Positions 45,722-56,683 of a stretch of 64,000 nt of DNA are shown here, in pieces; the first letter of the stretch is position 1; every line of letters starts with the position of its first letter. The translations under genes and the position numbers were made by a program. The notes below the pieces were generated by a model. The model ran no database searches. It had not been told where the DNA came from and worked only from the letters and a program-made list of their open reading frames with translations. Location of the stretch: assembly GCA_020631735.1 (NCBI GenBank), contig CM036159.1:22669511-22733510 (forward strand), in the 5' to 3' direction. The DNA is from Saccharum officinarum. Taxonomy: Eukaryota > Streptophyta > Magnoliopsida > Poales > Poaceae.

Positions 45722-45985
45722 GCCTTGTTTAGTTCTCAATTTCAATCCCCAAATTTTACTATGCAAAAAGAAGATTCTCATCACATCAAAATACCGGCAC
45801 ATGCATGGAGTACTAAATGTAGATGAAATTAAAAACTAATTGCACAATTTTGTTGTACTTTGCGAGACGAACATTTTAAGCCTAATTAGTCAAAGTTTGA
45901 ATAATTTTTACCAAATACAAACGAATTACTACAGTGCCCACATTATAGCAATTCGGGAGTCCCAATTCAAGATCTAAACAGGGCT
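45722..45985. mobile_element. Tourist-like MITE
   Basis: ccttgtttagttctc to gatctaaacagggc; core actttgcgagacgaacattttaagcc. The end bases and TSD (probably TAG) are slightly uncertain. Confidence 0.78.
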
Positions 45986-46552
45986 AGTACTTGAGCGATG
46001 GCAGCTTTGTTGTTGTTGCTGCTGCTCGCGTCATCTGTCTCCATCACTCCCCCTCGATCGGCCTCTGCACTGCACCACGGTGACCGGGACGCACAGATGC
46101 TGGCTCTGGCTGGCTATTTGGTCCTGCAAGCTTCGTCGTCAGTTTGACTATCTGCTGCTACACCTTCTGTTTCTGCATGCAACACGTTGGTAGCAGTAAC
46201 CACTAGTAGGATCAAACATTCAAACGCCGTGGCGTCCAGGTCGAACAGATTGTGTTGCGTTGGATTCTCGTCTCAATTCTGCCAGCGGCACGGACTGGCA
46301 CTGGCAGTGGATAGCACTGTACACCATGGAGCGAGTCAGCGAGGGATTGAGCCATTGAGCAGAAGAATGGCCCACAGGCCACAGTCCACTGACCAGACTC
46401 TCGGACGACTGCTATTCATCGAATCCGTTGATACAAGACACTCGGCCCGCACTCGTAAGGAGCACTGTTTGTTTGCAGATTGCAGTCGATGGAAATAAAT
46501 ATGGGACCGAAACCAACCAAACAGCCACCGTACAAATTCGAAACTTTATTAT
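45986..46552. other. Intergenic DNA, no gene seen
   Basis: A short (ttg)n and (ctg)n tract near 46008-46025. Otherwise nothing. Confidence 0.4.
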
Positions 46553-46852
46553 GGCTGCGTTTAGTTTGCAAAACGAAAATTTTTTTGTGTCATATCGGAT
46601 GTGTCGGAGGATGTCGGGAGAGGTTTTCGAATACTAATAAAAAAATAAATTACAGAACCCATCAGAAAATTGCGAGACAAATCTAACGATACTCATTAAT
46701 CCGTCATTGACACATGTTGGTTACGGTAGCACTAAGGCTTTTCATAGACTAATTTGACTTAAAAGATTCGTCTCACGATTTTCCCGAGAATTGTGCAATT
46801 AGTTTTTTTTCATCTACGTTTAGTACTTCATGCATATGTCCAAACCTTCGAG
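46553..46852. mobile_element. Worn long-form Tourist-like MITE
   Basis: ggctgcgtttagtttgc and the inner blocks ttcgaatactaataaaaaa and ttaatccgtcattgacac match the longer copy at 43769-44107. The right end is not preserved. Confidence 0.65.
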
Positions 46853-46979
46853 ATGAAGAAAAAAAGTATTGTAGTCTTATATTCTCGTGGCTGTCAGGTT
46901 CTACGAGGTGGTAGGTACTACAAGGGCCGAAAGATATCAAATGACGATTACGGTATGCACGTTAGCATCGACTTGTACC

Positions 46980-47067
46980 GCCCTGTTCGCTTGAGCTTAT
47001 CAGCCAAATCAGTTAAATTTTTTTCTCACAACAAATCAGCAAACATTATCAGCCAAACGAACAGGGC
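46980..47067. mobile_element. Third GCCCTGTTCG-type short MITE (88 bp)
   Basis: gccctgttcgcttgagcttatcagcc to agccaaacgaacagggc, a close inverted pair; related to 36701-36820 and 36858-36983. Confidence 0.8.
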
Positions 47068-47698
47068 GTTGGTGGTACAACATATAAAATGAGTTGTGTT
47101 TTAAGTTGTCTCGTATATAGCAAATTCAAAAAAAAATCCTTACTTTGTGCATAGAACAAAGTTCGTTTGTGAGTTTAATTTCTATTTATGTCAACAACTT
47201 TTACAATGATCTATGTCTATGGGTTACCTTGGTAGTCTCAAACTTTCGCTTATGAGATAGTTGTTTTGTGAGGCAACTTTTTCTCTTGACCCCTCCTCTT
47301 CTCTCCAATTCAAAAAAAATTATACGTGATACTGAACTAGACGACGGATCTATGATAATTTTTATAGCGTCAATGACTCAAAATGTTTGTCCTAAATTGT
47401 AGGGTAGGAGGGGTATACTAGCTCTTCAAAATAGTGGAAATCTTTTGTGGCGAAGAAATAAGGCAACTATCACCTACTCTTAGTCGTCCAAATCTTTTGC
47501 ATGCACGAAATCATCTTCTTCCACCCTTTAATTTTGCCACTTCATTTCTTCCCACCTTTGGTTGCTCCATGATGAACTTGTCTTCATCTCAGTTCTTGAC
47601 GGTCAACATGAGTGTCCACCTTCTCCACCGATCATCACACATGTCGCCATTGTCTCCTTTCTACTTTGAAGTCTAATTTAGAGTTTCTGTGAAAGAAA
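47068..47698. other. Intergenic DNA, no gene seen
   Basis: No recognisable element. Confidence 0.4.
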
Positions 47699-47701
47699 TT
47701 A

Positions 47702-48538
47702 GGCTCCAACAGCTCTTCTATTCGGGTTTCCAAATTAGCCAACTAGCCATTCCGTCGTGCTCGGCAGCTAAAGAAAGCGAGCCTCCCCGGGTTGCCATTC
47801 GCCTCGGCGCATGATTCCGGCGTAGGGCTCGTCCATTCTGCGCGTCGAGTCATGCCATCCCCACCTCTAGGCGGCCCCCTCTCCTGGGTGTGGCACGGAC
47901 GTCCTCCGTTGTGTCGCACAGTCGGAGTTCCGCGTCGGCCTCCGTGAACGCAAGCAGGACGTGCAACTGAGGCCCCGCAGTAGCGCCGCGGAGCTCGCTG
48001 AGGCCGAACAAGTGCAGCTATGCAGCGGGCCCGCCGTCTCCCCGTCGCTGACCTTTATGCTGCCGTCTTTGTCCGCTATGGCGGCCGACGCGGGGCTGTT
48101 GATGAGGGATAAGAGGTAGCTCAAAGACATGAGCCGGCGCAAGAGCTTCAACTGCTGCGGTCGGGACCGTGCAAGGCTGTCGGAGACCAATGTGGTGTCC
48201 TCCGCCGCGCGGCACATGGTGGCCGACGCAAGCATCGGCCTCCATGACTTCAGCATCGTCCAAGCTTGGTGCGTGTGCGTGTGAGCAAGTGGAGAAAATG
48301 AGCTCAAGTACGAGACAGACGAGAATGTGGCTGCCAATGTGCGGTCAGTGCGTGCTGCCTGTTCGATGAAATGTGTCAACTGGTAGAGCTTGTTGCCCAG
48401 TGACGTGGCGGGTTTGAATGTTGTGATAGCTTAAGTTTTTAGAGAGAGTAGTCTAAATTTTTTAAGTGTTTCTACCTTAGAGAATAGCTAAATCAGGGAA
48501 TTTGGAAAGTGTTTTTAGCCCATCTTTTGGAGTTGCTC
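47702..48538. mobile_element. Tourist-like element with GC-rich cargo, TSD TTA
   Basis: The ends ggctccaacagctc and the complement of ggagttgctc fit the GAGCAACTCCAACAG-type terminal repeat, with TTA at 47699-47701 and 48539-48541. The AT-rich flanks enclose about 640 bp of GC-rich sequence (47760-48400). This has a 170-codon minus-strand frame and shorter plus-strand frames; I recognise no protein. The base contrast suggests captured host sequence. Confidence 0.6.
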
Positions 48539-48541
48539 TTA

Positions 48542-49637
48542 TCTCTCCCATTCCTTAGGAAAGGGGCCATCGCATCGCCCCTCATGCGGGGACACTCACA
48601 ACCGAGCTCCCCGCCACCCTCCGCAACCTCCTGCCTCAACCCTTAGCTTCCTCATTCGTCTCTTCTATGGTATAAGCCCATCCACCGGTGCGTCGAGTGG
48701 CTTCACCTCAGTCTCTAGGTGGACGCGGAGGACTCTGAGGGGGAATCTCACTGTCATTCACCAAGGTGGTTCCTGGCAAGGGAAAGCAGGTCGTCTTCGC
48801 TTCACCCCCACCAAGGCCGCATCACACAAGCCAGGTGGATGCTCACAGTCAACAATCAACAACAGGTGCCTCCTATGAGGCCTCAGGCTCATCTCAAATC
48901 TGAGATTATGGGTGGTGGGTTCCCCTCCACTAGGGGCGGCTGGGTGCCCTTAGCTTGGCCAGCAGCCGTGTCTGGTGCTCTTAGCTTTTGCTACGGACCA
49001 AGTCACCATTGGTTTGTCACAACCAGCCTGCTCGATCGGCCGTGATTTTTAGGTTGCGCGTGCAGCTGTATGCTGTTATAGAAATAGTAGAAACCTATTT
49101 GTTGTTTGCAGACACAACGCAGTTACAAAAATCTGCAACCAGCACACCAGTTTAGCATTGATACCACTTGTAAGTTGTAACGGCAGGTATCAGCCAGCGT
49201 GGTGTGTGTTTCCCTGCGTGCGCCGCAACAGTGGCTCGTTGTCACTCTCGTGGTTTGGATGTCATGCGGTCTGATCACTCAAAGTTCACTAGGTGTTCAA
49301 TTTCTTCGCCAAAAATTTATACGCCTCCATTGCCTATGTCATCTCTGGATCGTGATCAATCTTCCTCGATCGAGGTGATATCGCTTGTTGTCCCAGGGTG
49401 TATCTTTGCACGGTCCCCCCTCAGTGAAAATATGCTGCAAAGGCAGCGACGTCCCTAGCCCTTGTTGCTACTGTTGGAAGCTCCAGGCCACATGTCGCTT
49501 GCAGCAGCTCTACTTTGCCGCGCCAAATGAATAGCACAATAAGCTTTTCACGTGAATACACGCTAAGAGCACGCCCAACACCGTGGCCTCGGTTATGACT
49601 TCGCAAGTCTAGTTAGGCTCAGATGCCACCGTGTACA
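48542..49637. other. Intergenic DNA with moderate-GC chance frames
   Basis: 48600-49045 has a 108-codon + frame without recognisable domains. I do not call a gene. Confidence 0.35.
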
Positions 49638-49646
49638 TAAAATTAG

Positions 49647-50348
49647 GGGAAAAAGTCTACTTGACTCTCGTCTACTTTACCCCAAATTATGAAACGGTTT
49701 AATTTACTCCCTAAACTTTGCAAAACCGGTCAAATCACCTCCTCGAGCGGTTTTGGGCGGTGGTTTTGCTACAGTAACAGCTGTTTTGCTACAGTAACAA
49801 CAGTTTTGTCTTTTTCTTTTTTTATTTATTTCGTCTGAATCTTTGAAAAATCATAGTAAATCACAGAAAAATCATAAAATGGAAAATCCAATTTTGTTGG
49901 ACTCCACATGAGTAGATATACACAATGAACATATAATATAGTATGCTTTAGTACAAAGTTTTTTGCTGTAAATTTGGATCTATTTTTTTCTGTAATTAAT
50001 TTGAATAATTCATACAACAAAAACTTTGTACTAAAGCATACTATATTATATATTCACTGTGTAGATCTACTCATGTGGAGTCCAACAAAATTGGATTTTC
50101 CATTTTATGATTTTTCTGTTATTTACTATGATTTTTCAAAGATTCAGATGAAATAAATAAAAAGAAAAAGACAAAACCGTTGTTACTGTAGCAAAAACAG
50201 CTGTTACTGTAGCAAAACCACCGTCTAAAACCGCTCGAGGGGGTGATTTGGCCGGTTTTGCAAAGTTCATGGGGTAAATTAGACCGTTTCATAGTTTAGG
50301 GAGTAAAGTAGACGACCCCTATAGTTGAGGGTCCAGTAGACTTTTTCT
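49647..50348. mobile_element. Foldback element, 702 bp, with 9-bp TSD (MULE-type)
   Basis: Two arms of about 330 bp are near-perfect reverse complements over most of their length (for example gtctactttaccccaaattatgaaacgg and the matching stretch ending near 50325). They are joined by a spacer of some 40 bp around 49990. The direct repeat taaaattag (49638-49646 and 50349-50357) fits a 9-bp MULE TSD. ttgctacagtaac occurs twice in each arm. No coding capacity. Confidence 0.88.
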
Positions 50349-50357
50349 TAAAATTAG

Positions 50358-50471
50358 GTGCTTTGCAGTTATCAATGTACTTATAGAGGCTACCATTGTT
50401 GGAGGAGAGAGAACATGGGGACCTCAAGTTGAAAGTGATGGATGTGAGAGGGAAGCTGACAAAGAAATAAT
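50358..50471. other. Short spacer
   Basis: No feature. Confidence 0.4.
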
Positions 50472-50472
50472 A

Positions 50473-50731
50473 CTCCCTCTGTTACCAAATAATTAAGTGC
50501 ACACCTCGCACTTCAAGGAGTCAACAAATTCTAAGTTTGACCAAGTATATACAAAAAATATTAATGTTTTGATACCAAATAAACATTATTAGATTATTTA
50601 CATTATATAGTTTCATAGTAAACATATTTAAAGATACAAATGTTAATAGTATTTTCTAAATATCTAGTTAAACTTAAGAATTTTCGACTTCTCAAAATAC
50701 GAGATGTATACTTATTTTAGGACGGAGAAAC
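50473..50731. mobile_element. Stowaway MITE (about 259 bp)
   Basis: Starts ctccctctgttacc, ends ggacggagaaac, with TA flanks; interior ctaagtttgaccaag and its counterpart. Confidence 0.78.
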
Positions 50732-52380
50732 TATTATCTTGGGACCACAAAGTAAAAGTGTTGTAGTAACTTGCAAAAGGTGAATAATAGTCCTGGATGT
50801 CCGTTTCTAGTGGGAATCTTTTTGCATGAGGCTCACACCACTATGTGCCTACTTGAGCATGGCCTACATCCCTTGTGCGTGTTTCAGCGTGGCACACCTT
50901 GCCATGCCAATAAGTACGTGGGAGCGAATATTTTAGGATTTAATGGTTCTGTGCTTTTCAGTGATAAGCGACGTCCCCGTCGACAACGATGCGTCTATGG
51001 TGACTTCGTCAATCTCGAGGATTTATTAGCCATTCTTCGAAGGTTAGGGTAGGGTTTGCGTGCATGCGTTCACATGGAGTGAGTGTGCATGCGTTATGAG
51101 CGTCTACGTTGTACTGTGTAATTTGGCCTAGTAGAATGATTTTGTCACGCTACGCAAAGTTAGAAATAAAAAAAATTCGGATAGGTTTATTTTTAATATT
51201 AAAATTTAAATATAATTTGAAAATATTTTTTGAGGGAAAATATAATCTGAAAAGATCAAAAATAGAGAAATGGCACTGGGTCTCGGCCCGCCTATCCTGG
51301 CCTTCTATGAGGAAGGCTCGAATCTGTGTTCACGTTTGTCACTAGCCTCATAGCCCATCACAAACACGTGGGCTCAAAACCACAGTTGCTACCGCAACAG
51401 CCCACTGGCACTACAGCCCGAAAGAGCCGAAGCCCACCACGTGCTTTTCCTCCTCTAGTCCTCTCTGCTCTCTCTCACGTGCTCCAGGTCTCGCCCCTTG
51501 GGAAATTCCGTGGCCGCTGCCGCTGCCGCGTGGGCGCGGGCGCGGGCGGGCCTGGCTCCCGGGTCCCGACCAGCCACCGCCGCTACTGTGGCAGGCGCCC
51601 CAGCCAACGCGCAGGCCAGCGCGTGTTGCCGGCCGCAGCAGTAGCCACGCGCGCCAGGGGCGCGGGTGCGGACACCGACTTGCCACCTGGTTGGCCATGG
51701 GCCGCCGGGCGAACAAGGGGCGCAGTCCCGCAGGCGAACAAGGCACAAATTTACCCCGTCCCCCGGTTGGCCTGGAAGCAAAAACGCCGGCGGATGCAAC
51801 CCCGCCTGCTGGAAGCCTGGAACATGGCAGCCGGCGTAGGGAGCTCTAGGCCTCTAGCACTTTGAAGCGTCGCTGCGTCTGCTGTTCTCACGTTACTGAA
51901 AGCATCCGACTCTGAATTTGCTACCCCGTACAAGTGAAGGGCTGCAGCTCTGAGAAAGCGATCCTGATGCGCGTACGCTTCAAAGTGGTAACCTTGGTAT
52001 CTTAATTTCTTTTCAATATAGTATATATGAACATTCCATTTTTCCAAGTTTCTTTATGGTTTGAGCAACGGTAACATTTCTGTACACCATACTCAAGTGC
52101 AGGGGAATATATTCTGTAGCTACTGCACTTGTGTATCTTTCGAGTTGCTAGCTTGAACAAGTCTTGCAGCCTCTGCAGATTCCCTGTCATCTTTTAGTGA
52201 AAACGGTATCGGGAGCTACAATACAGTGAGATGTCGTTCCATGAAGTTCCTTCAAAGGAGATATGATTGCCTCTTGGTAGATGCCTGGTTTGTCAAAGAT
52301 GCTTCATGATGCACTGTGTGTATCCATCGAACAGTTCTATTCGCAAATAAGGAAAAAAATGATGAAGGTAGGCTTCTGAC
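50732..52380. other. Intergenic DNA with a GC-rich island, upstream of the B3 gene
   Basis: 51400-51860 is GC-rich with open frames in several phases and on both strands. No protein family is recognisable. It may be a CpG-rich regulatory region or an old gene fragment. Confidence 0.35.
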
Positions 52381-52387
52381 AATGTGG

Positions 52388-52397
52388 CTATATATAA
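52388..52397 (+). promoter_or_regulatory. Putative TATA box of the B3 gene
   Basis: ctatatataa lies about 60 bp before a plausible 5' UTR donor (cagcaaag then gtgaga at 52459). A matching acceptor (aaatcag at 52971-52977) lies five bases before the ATG. So a 5' UTR intron of about 520 bp is likely. Confidence 0.55.
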
Positions 52398-52982
52398 CCG
52401 GTGGCCTTGCAGTTCTCTGCATGACTACTCTCCTCTCCGGTGCAGCTTCTCAGCAAAGGTGAGACCATTTCCCCCTTCTTTTGAGCAGTTAGAAAGTATG
52501 AGATCCTAGAACTGCTTTCATTTCTTCATCTGCATTTGCATGGTACATTGAAACTTTTGGTTCATTTTATGGCTACTCTACTCTACATTGATAGGAGCAC
52601 AGCCTACCTTTTCTTTTCTTCTCTCTTTTTTTATGTTTTTTTTTGGCGAGGGAATTTCTTTGTAGGTTGTACTTAGGATCCTAGATTACAGCATGTTACC
52701 GTAATGCGATTTTTCATATGTTTTCTTGAACTTGAATGAAGCATAAGCAAGAATGCTCCACTGTAGAATTGTAGGTTCAGTAAACTGAAGTAGCACACTC
52801 TCTCACTAGTTCACATAATGATTTAAAAAAAAGGATCAAATTAACAAGAAACTCATCTTTAAGGATCCAAACTACCTATTGTATGAGATTGTTTTGCTTT
52901 CTGTACACTACAAACAGAGTTACTTTTTTTCTTATTGAAAGTTGCATCTGAATTATCATTTAAAAATGCAAAATCAGTCGCC

Positions 52983-55900
52983 ATGCCTGGGAGTGGTGCT
53001 TCCTGGATCCAGAAACCTTGTGATGCTTGCAAAAGATACTTGGACCATTTGGATGGAAAGAATCAAAATGTCAGATCCTTCCTCAGCCCCATGACTGCCA
53101 GTTCTAAACATAGCATGGTAAGCTTTCATTTGCTATCCTTCTTGCTCGTGTTCCTGCATACATTGTATTTTTCCATTTTGAAGTGACACGATTGATGTGT
53201 CGGAATTAGTGACATGATTGCTCGTGTTTCTGTATAGTTGATTTTGTACTTTGGTGTCCTTGATTCGAGGTAGCCAAAAGTGCTAACTGAATATAATTCA
53301 AATCCAACTCGTCAAGTACTTTAGTGTTTCTTTGACATGTCCAAGCTTTAAAACAAAAGCAGAATGAACATATATATCATGTTTCCTGAGGAAAAGCTTC
53401 AGCTTGCCCCTTTGTAAGAGATTTAGTTCGTTTCATGTATTTGAGCCTTCTCGTGTATACCATTGATCACTGCTGAATAAACTAAATACCATCTGCATTG
53501 ATCCCTTACACATAGTTGCCTATCAAAATTTGTTTGGCTTTACAAACCTCTCATGGTTGGCAAATCCTTTCAGTCACAATAGTGTGTAATAGTGCAAAGC
53601 GTATCATGGATTTCTGCCAGATTCCCCACAATGGCAGATTCTGCCAGATATTGATATTAACTTCTGACGGTGCTCTGTTCCACTATCGATCTTTACTACT
53701 GCCGAATTGTACATGAAATGAGTATACCCTTTCTTGTTTTGTGCCATGCTAGTTTAAACCGTGAGCAGATGCATTTATGAAGCATTTCCTCACTGTAGAA
53801 ATGAGCACATCTTACTTTACATTATACATATACTGTTTCTTTGGCCGTTACAGGAATAGACATCAGTTTACATCAATACTTCTTGCCCTTGTTACTATAG
53901 GTCGTGCCGAAGAGATTTCTGAAGCATTTTGCTGGAAAGTTGTCAGGAACCATCAAGTTAGAGTCCCCTAATCGTGGTTCATATGACGTTGAAGTTACAG
54001 AGCACTGTAACAAGGTAGTGTTCCGACATGGATGGGGGCAATTTGTTGAGTCCCATCACATAAAAGAAAATGATTACTTGCTGTTCCGTCACGTTGAGGG
54101 ATCTTGTTTCGAGGTTTTGATCTTTGATACTGATGGCTGTGAGAAAGTGTTTTCTTGTGCTGGCATAAGAAGTGTAGATTATGTTGATATCTCAAGCAGC
54201 TCTCATCATGAGACCGCAGACTCATCAGCAAGTGAAAGATTTGTTAGGTATCAGAAAGGTAGTTCCTGTCATCATGGGAAATTTGCAAAAAAGGTTGCAG
54301 CATTCTCATCATATGAGGAGTCAGGTTAATGTTAATTAGGTGGCTTACACATTTGAGTTGAATTTTATGATATTTATTCTCTAATCTTCTGTGAAACTTT
54401 GTACAGGAGAAGATATTCCATCTGAAAACAAATCTTCTGAGTCAGATGATCTTCAAACACCCCTGAGGCAACATTATGTTTTGTCACGAAGAAACTACCT
54501 ATCTGAAGCACAAGAGGAGAGAGTAATTGCGCTTATCCAGGAAATTCAACCTGAAAGCACTGCTTTTGTAGCAGTCATGAGGAAGAGCCATGTTCAACCA
54601 CCTTGTCCTTATCTGGTAAGATCACAACTCATTCTGTTCAGTGGCAACTACTTATCTCATAATAACTGTTTGTTGATAGCTGATTTTGTATTACTGAGCA
54701 TTTATCTTCCCGATATAAGAGGAATTCGTCCATCTTCAAGTTCTCAGGAACCTTCTGAACACTTGTTAAACAAATGATTTTGTTTCTTTTCTTTGACAAT
54801 TGAAACTGTATTCTTGGTTGCCCATCAAGAGCCTCACATCTTGCTCCATATATAATCAGGTTATTTCTAAGGGATATGCACTTGCACATTTTCCACATAA
54901 AAGCACGAATGTGACTCTTCAGAGGCCAGGACAGAGCAAGAAATGGCGCCCCAAATTCTACAAAAGAAAAGATGCACAACTGTACATGCTTAAGGGGCAG
55001 TGGATGGACTTTGTCTGTGACAATCATGTGCAGGAGGGAGATATCTGCCTGTTTTTACCGACAATGGCTGGGAGAAGATCCACATTTACAGTCTATTTAA
55101 TTCAGGCAACATCAACTTGTTCTAGGGGTGGATCTGGTAAGAGGGGAAGCTTAAGCCGTCGAAAGGAAACAGCAAAGAAGGCTGCAACATCCTCACTGTA
55201 TGAGGAATCAGGTTAAATTGTTGAGCCATTTGTATTTTCACACAATACTTCTTTTATTGTTGTCTCTTTTACAATTTAATACAATATCTTAGCAGGAGAA
55301 GATAGTCTATCTGGCTACGAATCTATCCAGTCAGATCATGTCAAGGCGTTCTCAGAGCATAATTATGTCTTATCGGCACGCTGCCACTTGACTGCAGAAC
55401 AAGAGGAGAAAATAGTTGCTCTTGTCAAGAAAGTTCAACCAGAAATTCCTTTCCTTGTGATTCAAATGAAGAAGAGCAATGTCAACCTGTTAGCACACTC
55501 CTCAATTGGATCACTCAACACCACTCAATCAGGCAACGATCGGGACAATCTAGCACAGTCCGAATAGAATACGAGGGAGGAAGCACAGCAGGGGATCAGG
55601 AATGGAGAAGCAGAGCTAGAACCTGGAGACCTACTAGAGGTAATCTGGGTACAAGGTAGAAGGAAGGAGATGAACAACAAGTAGAGGAAGGTAGAAGATG
55701 AACAGTAAAGTAAAGTAGAAGATGAACAGTAAAGTAAAGGGGTTCTGATATTTTCTTCGATGCCTTCTCTTCGAATCCACCGTTGCCTTTTGTAGCCAGC
55801 GGAAGGCCATCGCCAGCCCTGTCCCTCCTGGGCCCACCTGGCAGGGATACTAACACAACCATCTTAGATCTGATCTGGTAATATGCACTGGTCTTTTTCC

Positions 55901-56683
55901 TGTGTAGTGGGTTACTCTATGCCAATTGAAGTGGTCTCTTCTTTACATGTTTATAGTAATTCAGTGAAAACCATTATCGGTTGTGTCATGTTGCATTCGG
56001 GGTTTAGGTATTGTAAAGTAAACAAGGATATGTTCAAGTTCTTATTGAACTTTGAAACATTACGTTTTTCTTTCACTTGTCACTACATCAGCATTATCAT
56101 TTTCTTTAGTTTCAGTTGAATGAATGGATCGAGTTTATTGCTAGATCAGCCTTTCGTTTAAATCTTTACAAATCGTTTCCCTATCTGTTAGGTCATTTAT
56201 AAGGGTTATGCAGCACAACACTTTCCTCAAGAAAGCCAATCCATCACCCTTGAACGCCCAGAAGGGAAAAAGTGGCGTTCCAGGCTCCATGTTAGACCTG
56301 ATGGACGTGGATACTTGCTAACTACGCGATGGCAAAACTTTGTCCGTGATAACCATTTACAGGAGGATGATATATGCCTGTTTCAACCGATGCCAAGTGA
56401 AAAAGGTTTCAGAGTGATGGTCCATCTGCTTCGTGAGCGAAGCACTCGTTCCTCTTCCTCGGATGGGCATGCTCATGGCTTACACAGCCATATAAAAAGA
56501 GGAGTGACATCAACTGCGCATGTTCATGAGAAATCAGGCAGTATGGACACTTTCCACTGTTATCGTCTAGCATGTAACATATTTTGTTTTGCATCTTTTT
56601 GTTTTGTTTGATGATGATGATGCGAAACCCTTTTTGCAGGTGAGAATTCTGTATCGTTGGACCTGCATAACGTAACACCCTAA
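52983..56683 (+). pseudogene. REM-type B3-domain gene, broken by a solo LTR in exon 5 and probably 3'-truncated
   Basis: Exons: 52983-53117, 53901-54324, 54407-54615, 54860-55211, 55296-55487 plus 55861-55877 (split), 56192-56537, and from 56640. The first exon has the CDACKRYLDH-type start of grass REM proteins. B3 domain 1 (VVPKRFLKHFAGKLSGTI, HIKENDYLLFRH), domain 2 (VISKGYALAHFP, VQEGDICLFLP) and domain 3 (VIYKGYAAQHFP, LQEDDICLFQP) follow, separated by linker exons. B3 domains bind DNA, and REM proteins are nuclear regulators. All modules share the same intron phases. The solo LTR puts a TAG at 55565-55567, giving about 463 aa without domain 3. Exon 6 needs a GC donor at 56538. The last frame stops at 56681-56683, where repeat-like sequence begins, so the 3' end may be lost. 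Paralogue identity is not resolved. Confidence 0.88.
55488..55855 (-). mobile_element. Solo LTR (368 bp) inside B3 exon 5
   Basis: The ends tgttag and ctaaca form the LTR terminal inverted repeat, and caacc is duplicated at 55483-55487 and 55856-55860. No internal retrotransposon sequence is present. Read on the minus strand it begins TGTTAGTATCCCTGCC and has two copies of a tttactttactgttcatctt motif, so minus orientation is likely. Removing the LTR and one TSD copy restores an exon part of 209 nt, the same size as the homologous linker exon 3. Confidence 0.93.

Noticed and set aside
36701..47067. CRISPR-like array from regularly repeated MITE ends
   Set aside because: Repeats are MITE termini with TSDs at irregular distance in a plant genome.
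51326..51865. 179-codon plus frame and opposing minus frames upstream of the B3 gene
   Set aside because: Compositional in a GC-rich stretch; several frames are open at once and none resembles a protein.
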